From positions 4,081 through 36,940 of the forward strand of contig NZ_AOMD01000011.1 in the NCBI RefSeq assembly GCF_000336915.1: a stretch of DNA of 32,860 nucleotides, given 5' to 3'. This DNA comes from Halococcus saccharolyticus DSM 5350. Lineage in GTDB: Archaea; Halobacteriota; Halobacteria; Halobacteriales; Halococcaceae. The translations under genes and the position numbers were made by a program. Positions 1 through 6,834 of this stretch are shown piece by piece (position 1 is the stretch's first letter; each line of letters opens with the position of its first letter). The notes beneath the pieces are model-generated. The model ran no database searches and was not told the origin of the DNA. It saw only the letters and a list, made by a program, of their open reading frames with translations.

Positions 1-31
1 CAGCCCGCTCAGAGATGTGTATAAGAGACAG
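1..31. other. Tn5/Nextera adapter remnant, left end
   Basis: Positions 13-31 are exactly the 19-bp Tn5 mosaic end AGATGTGTATAAGAGACAG. Positions 7-12 (GCTCAG) resemble the end of a tagmentation adapter arm with one base changed. This is library sequence, not organism sequence. An apparent start codon at 17 (reading MYKRQ) lies inside it and should not be used as a gene start. Confidence 0.97.
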
Positions 32-331
32 ATCTTCTCCAGCGGCGTCTCCCTCATCGCCAACGAGGCGGAGCTCACCCAACGAAATCTGACCATCCTG
101 GCGGCCTCCATCGCGCTCGGACTGGCGGTCGAGTTCCGTCCGGAGGCGATTGCCGCCCTCCCCACCCTCGTCCAGTCCGTCGTGGGCTCCGGCATCACCA
201 TGGGGGGACTCAGCGCGCTCATCCTCAACGTTGTGCTCCCCGAAAGTGGCCGTGGCGTACCAGAAACCGAAGGCGGCACCGACACCAACGTACAGATCTC
301 CGGGGAGGGTCCCGCCACGGACGAGGATTGA
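32..331 (+). CDS. NCS2 nucleobase permease, C-terminal fragment (5' truncated by contig end)
   Basis: About 99 residues of the C-terminal end of a uracil/xanthine-type permease (NCS2 family), an inner-membrane importer of nucleobases. The segment aligns by eye over its whole length with the C-terminus of the complete permease at 2794-4167. Shared landmarks are IF[ST]SG near the start, LTQRN, the GLxVxFRPE stretch, the GSGxxMGGL[SA]AL helix and a final L-P before an acidic tail. Two membrane helices remain. The rest of the gene lies outside the contig, so the start is not visible. It is on the opposite strand to the other permease and clearly diverged from it, so it is a paralogue rather than a recent copy. 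Substrate unknown; the urate locus nearby makes a purine likely, but that is inference. Confidence 0.85.
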   Translation: MFSSGVSLIANEAELTQRNLTILAASIALGLAVEFRPEAIAALPTLVQSVVGSGITMGGLSALILNVVLPESGRGVPETEGGTDTNVQISGEGPATDED

Positions 332-416
332 CGTGGCGGGCCGATCAACGCTCCACCCATCCAGTCTGATTCCGTGACTCCGGCCGCTGCCGCTGTTGCC
401 GTCGAACGTGAGCGCG

Positions 417-2054
417 TCAGAGCGGGATGTTGCCGTGGTCTTTCGGCCGCCTATCGGTCCGCTTGCGGGCGAGTACGCCGAGATCGCTCACGAGGCGCTC
501 GCGTGTCTCGTGTGGTTCGATCACGCTGTCGACGTACCCGCGTTCGGCCGCCGAATAGGGATTGGCGAACTTTTCACGGTACTCGTCCATCAGCGTCTGG
601 CGCATGGTCTCGGGATCGTCGGCGGCAGCGAGTTCGTCGCGATACAGCACGTTGACCGCACTGCGTGGTCCCATCACGGCAGTTTCCGCGCCGGGCCACG
701 CGTAATTGGTGTCCGCACCGAGGAGCTTCGACCCCATCACGATGTACGCGCCGCCGTACGCCTTTCGGAGAATCACCGTCGACAGCGGCACGGTGGCCTC
801 GGCGTAGGCGTAGATCAGTTTCGCGCCGTGACGGATGATCCCGCCGTGCTCCTGATCAGTACCGGGCATGAATCCCGGAACGTCCACGAGCGTCACGATC
901 GGGATATTGAACGAATCGCAGTACCGAACGAACCGCGCGCCCTTCTGACTCGCCTCGATATCCAGGGTGCCCGCATTGACGCACGGCTGGTTCGCGACCA
1001 CGCCGACCGGCCGGCCGTCCATCCGCGCGAACCCGGTCACGAGGTTCCGTACGTACGCCGAATGAATCTCGAAGAAGGACCCTTCGTCGACGATACCGTC
1101 GATGACTGCAGTTACGTCATAGGGCTTTCGGGGATCGTCAGGAACGATCTCACTGATTGTGGCGTCGCAGTCGGGAGGGTCCCGGGGGTCGGCCCGTGGC
1201 GGCTCCTCGACGTTGTTCTGCGGCAGATACGAGAGCAGCTGCCGGATGGCGTCGAGTGCGGCTCCCTCGGTCTCGTAGGACAGATGGGCGACGCCACTCT
1301 CGGTGGCGTGGGTTCTCGCCCCGCCGAGCTCTGCCATCGAGATCTCCTCGCCGGTGACTGTCTCGACCACGTCCGGCCCGGTGATCATCATGTGACTGGT
1401 CTCTTCGACCATCACTGTGAAATCCGTCAACGCGGGCGAGTACGTCGCGCCGCCAGCACATGGGCCCATGATCGCCGAAATCTGCGGAACGAGTCCGCTC
1501 GCCCGGACGTTCTGCCGGAAGATCTTCGCGAACCCTGCGAGCGAGTCGAGTCCCTCCTGAATCCGTGCGCCCGCCGAATCGTTCAGCCCGACGATCGGCG
1601 CACCGTTGTCGATCGCTTTGTCCATCACCGTACAGATCTTGTCGGCGACGGCCTCGCCAACCGACCCTCCCAGAACGGTGAAATCGTGGGCGAACACGAA
1701 CACCGTGCGGCCGTCGACCTCGCCGTACCCCGTGACGACGCCGTCGCCTGGAACCCCGCGCTCGTCCATATCGAAGTTCGTCGAGCGGTGTTCGACGAAC
1801 GTGCCGAGTTCGCGGAACGTGTCGTCGTCGAGGAAGTAATCGATCCGCTCGCGCGCAGTCAGCTTCCCCTTCTCGTGTTGGGCTGCGATACGCTCGGCAC
1901 CGCCGCCACGTTTGGCTTCCGTCCGCCGGCGACGGAGTTCCTCGGTGGGTGACTCCTCGATGGCTAACTCCTCGATCGGCGACTCCTCGGTAGCGGCAAC
2001 GAGCGCTGCTGCCTCGATCTCGGCGAGCCGGACGGCCGAAACCTCGATCCCCAC
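417..2054 (-). CDS. Acyl-CoA carboxylase, carboxyltransferase (beta) subunit
   Basis: Carboxyltransferase subunit of a biotin-dependent acyl-CoA carboxylase (propionyl/acetyl-CoA type). It transfers CO2 from carboxybiotin to the acyl-CoA. Both crotonase-like halves are present. The N-terminal half has KLTARERIDYFLDDDTF, GDGVVTGYGEVDGR and the acyl-CoA oxyanion region LNDSAGARIQEG and MGPCAGGATYSPALTDF. The C-terminal half has NQPCVNAGTLDIEASQK, DVPGFMPGTDQEHGGIIRHGAK and KAYGGAYIVMGSK. I choose the GTG at 2054 (545 aa) because GGAGGGG lies 4 nt upstream; an in-frame ATG at 2165 would add 37 atypical residues. The N-terminus carries a short repeat EESP[I/T]EEL before the conserved domain. No biotin carboxylase or biotin-carrier gene is visible nearby, so the partner subunits must be encoded elsewhere. 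Substrate (acetyl, propionyl or other) cannot be fixed from the sequence. Confidence 0.92.
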   Translation of the reverse strand: MGIEVSAVRLAEIEAAALVAATEESPIEELAIEESPTEELRRRRTEAKRGGGAERIAAQHEKGKLTARERIDYFLDDDTFRELGTFVEHRSTNFDMDERGVPGDGVVTGYGEVDGRTVFVFAHDFTVLGGSVGEAVADKICTVMDKAIDNGAPIVGLNDSAGARIQEGLDSLAGFAKIFRQNVRASGLVPQISAIMGPCAGGATYSPALTDFTVMVEETSHMMITGPDVVETVTGEEISMAELGGARTHATESGVAHLSYETEGAALDAIRQLLSYLPQNNVEEPPRADPRDPPDCDATISEIVPDDPRKPYDVTAVIDGIVDEGSFFEIHSAYVRNLVTGFARMDGRPVGVVANQPCVNAGTLDIEASQKGARFVRYCDSFNIPIVTLVDVPGFMPGTDQEHGGIIRHGAKLIYAYAEATVPLSTVILRKAYGGAYIVMGSKLLGADTNYAWPGAETAVMGPRSAVNVLYRDELAAADDPETMRQTLMDEYREKFANPYSAAERGYVDSVIEPHETRERLVSDLGVLARKRTDRRPKDHGNIPL

Positions 2055-2262
2055 ACTACCCCTCCACGTTTCCGAATCTCTGCCGAATCGTTCTCGGTGT
2101 GTCCTCGCTGGCAAGTGCCACAGCAGTGCTGTAGCTGATCGGTGCTGGTGCAATCGAGAGCGCACACGTATGGTTTGTCAATGACATCCGTTTGGATTGT
2201 TTTCGTTCCAGAACCCGCCGCAAATGATTCGATCCGACACGTTGGGGGCCCGAACGGACCGA

Positions 2263-2724
2263 TCAGCTGTCAGTGATCGCATCGAGGACCTCAGCGGCAT
2301 GACCATCCGGGGAGACGTCCTCAAACGCAGCCTCGATTTCGCCACTCGGATCGACGAGGTAGGTGTTGCGGGACGCGGTCGTGTTCGTCGTTCCATCGTC
2401 GTCGCTCGTCTCGTAGCTTTCGTAGGCCGCTGCGACCTCCCCGTCGATATCGCTCAACAGCGGGAACGGGATGTCGTTCGTCTGTTTGAATTCGTGGATG
2501 TCCTCTACCGAGTCCGTCGAGATACCGAACACCTGCACGTCCTGATCCTCAAACGCCTGCCACGAGTCCCTGAAGCTCCTGGCTTCGATCCGGCAGCCCT
2601 CTGTCCCGGCTTTGGGGTAGAAGTACACGACGCGGTGCTGTCCCGCGAAGTCCGACAGCTTCACTGGCTCGCCGTTCTCGTCGGAGAGTTCGAAACTGGG
2701 GGCTTGTGTGCCTGGCTCCAACAT
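2263..2724 (-). CDS. bcp: Bcp/PrxQ-type peroxiredoxin with a single cysteine
   Basis: Thiol peroxidase of the AhpC/TSA (Bcp/PrxQ) family, 153 aa, cytosolic, reducing H2O2 and organic peroxides. The thioredoxin-fold start (PSFELSDENG) and the active-site strand VVYFYPKAGTEGC are clear, with the peroxidatic cysteine at residue 44. In most Bcp proteins a resolving cysteine follows five residues later; here that position is Arg49 and the protein has no other cysteine, so it must be resolved by an external thiol or partner protein. A TATA-like TTTTATG (minus strand, 2747-2753) lies about 26 nt before the ATG, which fits a leaderless transcript. It sits 69 bp beyond the end of the permease gene on the same strand and close to urate oxidase, an H2O2 producer. 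Confidence 0.9.
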   Translation of the reverse strand: MLEPGTQAPSFELSDENGEPVKLSDFAGQHRVVYFYPKAGTEGCRIEARSFRDSWQAFEDQDVQVFGISTDSVEDIHEFKQTNDIPFPLLSDIDGEVAAAYESYETSDDDGTTNTTASRNTYLVDPSGEIEAAFEDVSPDGHAAEVLDAITDS

Positions 2725-2793
2725 ATCTTGTCAGTGTATCATCTGGCATAAAATCGTTTCGCTCGCGCGACTCGCTCGAAATGGCGAAATCGC

Positions 2794-4167
2794 TCAGTCG
2801 TCGCCAGTTTCCTTCGCGACGGCCTCGCTGTCGGAGACGTTACCGACGGGGCTCTCCTGTGGGAGCATGAGATTGAGGACGAGCGCAGCGAGTCCGCCCA
2901 TGACGACGCCCGAGCCGAACAGCGTCTGCACCATCTCGGGGAGGTTCTGCACCAGTTCGGGCCGGAAGGTGACGCCCAGCCCGAGTGAGACTGCGGCGGC
3001 GATGATGGTCGTGTTGCGCTGGGTGAGGACGACCTCGCGGTGGATGATGTTGAGACCGCTGGTGAAGATCTGCGCGAAGAGGATGAGCGTGCCGCCACCG
3101 AGGACGGGATCGGGAACCGTCGTGATCACCGCACCGACCTTCGGGATGAACCCACCGACGAGGAGGATGACACCGCCGATCCCGACGATGAACCGACTGG
3201 CGACGCCGGTGAAGCTGATCAGCCCGACGTTCTGCGCGAAGGCCGTGTTCGGGAACGCCCCGAAGATGGCCGCGATACCGCTCATGACCCCGTCGCCGAG
3301 TAGCCCGCCGCGGATCTGGCGGTTCGATGCGTTCCGTCCTGTCTCGGCGACGATCGCCGAGACGTTGCCGATGGTCTCCATGGCAACGATGAGGTAGACG
3401 GCCGCGACGGCGAGGATCGCGCCCGGATCGAACACGATGCCGAACTTCAGCGGGACGGGCACGGCGAACCAGCCCGCCTGTGCGATCGGCGAGAAATCGA
3501 CGATTCCGAGAAACACCGCGACGACGTAGCCGAGGAAGATCCCGAAGAACACGCTCGCGATCCGAAGGATACCCCGGAAGAACTGGTTCAACGCGAGCGT
3601 TACGAGGAAGACGAGTGAGGCCACGCCGAGATTCATCAACGAGGCGTAGCCTGCCGCGCCCGGTCCGGCCGACGCGCCGGCCGCGTAGTCGATACCCGTC
3701 GGGATCAGCGTCAGCCCGATGAGCATCACGACGGTGCCGTTGACCACCGGTGGAAAGAGCGGCTTGAACCGCTCGTAGTTCGCCCCGATGAATATCTGGA
3801 GGACCGATCCGACGAGCGCAGCCCCGAATATTGCTGGCAGCCCCCCATCTTGGCCGACGAGAAGCAACGTACCGAGGAACGCGAAACTCGTCCCCATCAT
3901 GATCGGCAGCCGAGCGCCGACGGGACCGACGGGATAGGCCTGCACCAGGCTCGCGACACCCGCTACGACGAGCGCCATCTGGACGAGGAACGTCGTCTGC
4001 CCGGTTGCGAGTCCGATCGTGGATGCGATGATCAGCGGAACGGCGATGTTCCCGAGCACCATCGCAAGCACGTGCTGGAAGGCAAGCGGGATCGCTTCCC
4101 CGAGCGGTGGCTTCTCCTCGATGTCATACACGACGCTCGACCGCCCACTCTCGTCTGTCTGTGCCAT
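2794..4167 (-). CDS. NCS2 xanthine/uracil/urate permease
   Basis: Complete 457-aa membrane transporter of the nucleobase:cation symporter-2 family, with some 12-14 hydrophobic segments. The family signature is seen as QNVGLISFTG at residues 312-321. The residues matching essential sites in the E. coli xanthine permease XanQ are present: a His in TM1 (QHVLAMV, His32), Glu264 (AMETIG), and Gln312/Asn313 of the signature. The signature ends in Thr-Gly, closer to xanthine/urate than to uracil carriers, and the next genes degrade urate, so urate or xanthine is the likely substrate (inference). The start is ATG 4167, with a weak AGGTG 6 nt upstream and a TATA-like GTTAAGTG at about 4199-4206. Two inverted repeats lie just upstream (4224-4261). 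A diverged paralogue is truncated at the left contig end. Confidence 0.93.
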   Translation of the reverse strand: MAQTDESGRSSVVYDIEEKPPLGEAIPLAFQHVLAMVLGNIAVPLIIASTIGLATGQTTFLVQMALVVAGVASLVQAYPVGPVGARLPIMMGTSFAFLGTLLLVGQDGGLPAIFGAALVGSVLQIFIGANYERFKPLFPPVVNGTVVMLIGLTLIPTGIDYAAGASAGPGAAGYASLMNLGVASLVFLVTLALNQFFRGILRIASVFFGIFLGYVVAVFLGIVDFSPIAQAGWFAVPVPLKFGIVFDPGAILAVAAVYLIVAMETIGNVSAIVAETGRNASNRQIRGGLLGDGVMSGIAAIFGAFPNTAFAQNVGLISFTGVASRFIVGIGGVILLVGGFIPKVGAVITTVPDPVLGGGTLILFAQIFTSGLNIIHREVVLTQRNTTIIAAAVSLGLGVTFRPELVQNLPEMVQTLFGSGVVMGGLAALVLNLMLPQESPVGNVSDSEAVAKETGDD

Positions 4168-4223
4168 GTGACACCTGGACTTGGGTCCACCGTACAGTCA
4201 CTTAACGATGCTGGTTTCAACAG

Positions 4224-4261
4224 TCACCGATCGACACGGTGATTGGTATCGATTCGATACC
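4224..4261. promoter_or_regulatory. Two adjacent inverted repeats upstream of the permease gene
   Basis: TCACCG-7-CGGTGA (4224-4242) is followed two bases later by the 17-bp palindrome GGTATCGA-T-TCGATACC (4245-4261). They lie 57-94 bp upstream of the permease start, outside the TATA/BRE region, a position that in archaea suits an activator. The regulator is unknown. Confidence 0.4.
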
Positions 4262-4491
4262 GACGGACGTTCCGTACCGTCTCCTTACGGTTCAGGCCCG
4301 GACGTTGTGCAGAAACGATTGGCCGTTCCGTTGTCAAATCCTGGCACGTAGACGAGCCCAATTTTGTCGCGTTGGTCGTTTCGTGCTCTTGCTCCGAACG
4401 ATCGCAGACGGGCTCCTATGCCGCCGTGGTCGACCTCCCGCGGACAAAACACGGCAGTTCTAACGAACGTGCCGTGTCCAGGCGTACCCGA

Positions 4492-4842
4492 TCAACTTCC
4501 TCGATACGTGGTGTAGCTGCCGGGTGACAGTAGCAAGGGGACGTGATAGTGCTCGCTGGCGTCGTCGATAACGAACCGCACCGGCACCGTCTCCAGGAAT
4601 GTCGACTCAGACGAGCGCTGCCGATAGTACTCACCAACCTCGAACAGGAGCTGGTACGTTCCGGCTTCCATCTCCTCGGGAGTCAGCAGTGGCTCATTGA
4701 GGCGGCCGTCGTCGTTGGTTGTCCCGTCGGCGATCGTCTCGGCGTTGCCGTCGGCATCCAGCCGCTGGAGCGTCACCGTGACGCCTTCGGCGGGTCCCTC
4801 TTGGCTCGTGTCGAGCACGTGCGTCGTGAGCTCTGCGGCCAT
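4492..4842 (-). CDS. uraH: 5-hydroxyisourate hydrolase (transthyretin-related)
   Basis: 116-aa HIU hydrolase, second step of urate breakdown (5-hydroxyisourate to OHCU), soluble, normally a homotetramer. All family hallmarks are visible: LTTHVLDT with catalytic His8, the DDGR segment with Arg47, HYHVPLLLSP with His98, and the C-terminal tetrapeptide YRGS. Length matches bacterial HIUases (about 110-120 aa). The ATG is 4 bp downstream of the urate oxidase stop codon, and GAGGAG overlaps that stop codon as a ribosome binding site, so the two genes are translationally linked in one operon. Downstream, 324 bp separate it from the permease start with no gene seen. Confidence 0.96.
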   Translation of the reverse strand: MAAELTTHVLDTSQEGPAEGVTVTLQRLDADGNAETIADGTTNDDGRLNEPLLTPEEMEAGTYQLLFEVGEYYRQRSSESTFLETVPVRFVIDDASEHYHVPLLLSPGSYTTYRGS

Positions 4843-4846
4843 CGGT

Positions 4847-5827
4847 TTACTCCTCGTCGAGGTCGTCGCGGTTCATCGAGAACTGCTGGTAGCCCGTCGG
4901 GCGGGCGGGCTCGCGCAGCACTCTGACGTCCTCGTCGCCGTCGATCTCTTCGCGGACCGCGATCCAGGTCTGATTGTTGGCCTCGAAATTGACCGATTCG
5001 AGCTGCGGGAACCGTTCGAGCACGCGCAGACCGATCTGGTAGATGAGGTCCTGAATGGATCGCGAGTAGACTTCATCGAACATGACGTGGGCGATGTCGC
5101 GCACCTGTTCGGACGCGACGTAACGCTGTGGCTCCTCGCCGAGGCAGTCCTCCGGATCCTCGTAGTTCCAGAAGATGTCCATCGAGACGTACAGCGTGCG
5201 ATCCTCGCGCTCGGGCAGGGTCGTGTGCTCGTCCTGAACGTAGTCGGTGAACGCACTGCCCTTCACCTTGACCAGCTGCAGGTCGGTGATACCGCTGTTC
5301 TGTTCTTCGATCTGCGGGCCATCGTCGCCGCGGGTAAGGTAGACCTCACCGAAACCGGACTCGTTGTCCGAAACGCGGAAGACGAGTTCGCTCGGCTCGA
5401 AGTCACCGTCGCCGGTGGGCACGTCGAGCTCGTCGAACGGGATCTGGTCGGCCGACATCTGGATGGCGTCGATCTGGGAGTACTGCTCCAAGAACCGACG
5501 CCCCGTGAAGTCGAGGAACCCCTCGACCGTCGCGCCGTCGTACTCGCCCAGCTGGTACTGAACGAAGTTCTTCATCGAGTCCGTCGCGACCAGATTGCTG
5601 TTGTCCGCCTCCTCGAAGTTCTTGAAGAACTCGTCGCCTTCGAGCCGAACGCGAACGTCCAGGCCGAGCAGCGTGTTATCCCGACCGTCGAACGAGGATT
5701 CCGGAATCGTCCGGACGTTCTCGAGCGGCGACGCGTAGGTTCGGTAGATACCGATCTTTTCCTTACCGTAGTTCATCAGCCGCTCACCCTCCTCTGGTTC
5801 GGGCGAACGGTGTTTATTGGTCGTCAT
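4847..5827 (-). CDS. uox: Urate oxidase (uricase)
   Basis: Cofactor-free uricase, first step of urate degradation: urate + O2 to 5-hydroxyisourate + H2O2. Recognised by YGKEKIGIYRTYA at the N-terminus, the DNSNLVATDSMKNFV segment (DNS.VVATD..KN in the family, carrying the catalytic Thr), and the second-half motif SAFTDYVQDEHTTLPE. Tunnelling-fold duplication gives about 310-325 aa, as here. Start choice is uncertain. ATG 5827 (326 aa) has a TATAAAAG box at 5863-5870 that places transcription about 12 nt upstream. ATG 5776 (309 aa) has a GGAGGGTGA ribosome site 7-11 nt upstream and begins right at the conserved domain. An in-frame ATG at 5920 lies upstream of the TATA box and is unlikely. The gene overlaps no neighbour and leads the uox-uraH pair. 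Confidence 0.93.
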   Translation of the reverse strand: MTTNKHRSPEPEEGERLMNYGKEKIGIYRTYASPLENVRTIPESSFDGRDNTLLGLDVRVRLEGDEFFKNFEEADNSNLVATDSMKNFVQYQLGEYDGATVEGFLDFTGRRFLEQYSQIDAIQMSADQIPFDELDVPTGDGDFEPSELVFRVSDNESGFGEVYLTRGDDGPQIEEQNSGITDLQLVKVKGSAFTDYVQDEHTTLPEREDRTLYVSMDIFWNYEDPEDCLGEEPQRYVASEQVRDIAHVMFDEVYSRSIQDLIYQIGLRVLERFPQLESVNFEANNQTWIAVREEIDGDEDVRVLREPARPTGYQQFSMNRDDLDEE

Positions 5828-5862
5828 ACCCAACTGTGTGGTTGTCCCACCCACTACAAAAG

Positions 5863-5870
5863 CTTTTATA
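5863..5870 (-). promoter_or_regulatory. TATA box for the uricase-HIUase operon
   Basis: The minus strand reads GAGTATAAAAGC. The box centre is about 39 nt upstream of ATG 5827, predicting a start of transcription near 5840 and a very short leader. Confidence 0.6.
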
Positions 5871-6097
5871 CTCGGTTCATCATGAGGATTTAGGCGTTTC
5901 GACGGTCCGAGTACACACAACCCGACCGGTTCAACGACTGAAACCGTCTCTCGTACCTCGATCGACGTCCGTTATCCGAGTATGAGATTTCAAGAACACG
6001 AATGGGACAGTGCACCGGGAAACGGCGCGAGTATCTCCCTCCCGTTCGCAGATTCGATCGGAATCCCCGTCAAGAAGCGTCGAGACGTCTGTGTGTC

Positions 6098-6601
6098 TCA
6101 AGCGCGCAGCATATCGTCGAGTCGGAGTCGAGCGATCTCATGGACTTCGTTGAGAGCGGTGTGGAACTCCTCGGGTTTCGAGTGACCGACCCGTTCTTCC
6201 ATCGCTTCTCTGATCGCGTTCGGTGATTCGTCCCGCACCGCCATGATGAACGGGAACCCGAACTTCTCCCGATACTCCTCGTTCAACCGTTGGAACGCCT
6301 CGTACTGGTTCGGGCTCAGCTGATCGAGCCCGGCGGAGGCTTGCTCCTCTTCCGACGCTTCGGTCATCTCGGTCTGTTCACCGAGATCGGGGTGTTCCCG
6401 CAGTAGTGCCGTCTTTTCGTCCCGCGACGCGTTCCGGACGGCGCTTTCCATCGCTCCGTGCAGGTCCTCGACCGAAGCGAACGGCCGTTCCGACTGGGCT
6501 TGCTCGGCAACCCACGGCGACGACTCGTACACGTCACCCAGAATTTCTACGAAGGTCCCGTCATCGGTCTGGTTTAACTCTTCGATCGTGAGTTCGCTCA
6601 T
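6098..6601 (-). CDS. uraD: 2-oxo-4-hydroxy-4-carboxy-5-ureidoimidazoline (OHCU) decarboxylase
   Basis: 167-aa all-helical UraD protein, third step of the urate pathway, giving S-allantoin from OHCU. The catalytic motif REHPDLG is present with the essential His70, and the second family motif NEEYREKFGFPFI lies near residue 108. The N-terminal LNQTDDGTFVEILGDVYESS matches the usual L[ND]..[DS]...F...L...YE.SPW start of the family, including the Ser-Pro-Trp that follows. A 20-residue Glu/Ala-rich insertion after the His motif is somewhat acidic, as expected for a halophile. ATG 6601 is preceded by TTTAAG at 6629-6634, about 30 nt upstream, so the transcript is probably leaderless. The gene is separate from uox-uraH (270 bp away) but on the same strand, and divergent from the hydantoinase. 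Confidence 0.95.
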   Translation of the reverse strand: MSELTIEELNQTDDGTFVEILGDVYESSPWVAEQAQSERPFASVEDLHGAMESAVRNASRDEKTALLREHPDLGEQTEMTEASEEEQASAGLDQLSPNQYEAFQRLNEEYREKFGFPFIMAVRDESPNAIREAMEERVGHSKPEEFHTALNEVHEIARLRLDDMLRA

Positions 6602-6628
6602 CGCTTTTCGGTAGTGCGTCTATGCGTC

Positions 6629-6634
6629 ACTTAA
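6629..6634 (-). promoter_or_regulatory. TATA box for uraD
   Basis: The minus strand reads CGATTTAAGTGA, 28-33 nt before the ATG at 6601. It predicts a leaderless transcript. Confidence 0.5.
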
Positions 6635-6726
6635 ATCGTTCTCTTCGGTTGCGGGTTGTTCACTTGCTACCGATATGAAGATCGACTCTTCTCGACACGC
6701 TCGAAAAAGATGACGGAGATTGCTGG

Positions 6727-6741
6727 AAATATTCAATATTT
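6727..6741. promoter_or_regulatory. Perfect AT-rich palindrome between uraD and the hydantoinase gene
   Basis: AAATATT-C-AATATTT is a perfect 15-bp inverted repeat in the middle of the 233-bp divergent promoter region. It stands about 125 bp from the uraD start and 93 bp from the hydantoinase start. It could be an operator shared by both genes; no regulator is identified. Confidence 0.4.
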
Positions 6742-6803
6742 GACAAATTCCCTTTGAGAACGTGGATATAAGTGAAGCTGACGCCCAGCGTTAGCTCCCA
6801 ACC

Positions 6804-6809
6804 ATTATA
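6804..6809 (+). promoter_or_regulatory. TATA box for the hydantoinase/allantoinase gene
   Basis: ATTATA is centred about 28 nt before the ATG at 6835, with no ribosome binding site, consistent with a leaderless transcript. Confidence 0.55.
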
Positions 6810-6834
6810 CGTTGCTGAGTAGAATTGGCGATCG

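Noticed and set aside
396-1952. 518-aa open frame on the plus strand
   Set aside because: Antisense to the carboxyltransferase gene, Arg/His-rich composition, no recognisable domain; a typical high-GC shadow frame.
4697-5893. 398-aa open frame on the plus strand
   Set aside because: Antisense to uricase and HIUase, both of which have intact catalytic motifs.
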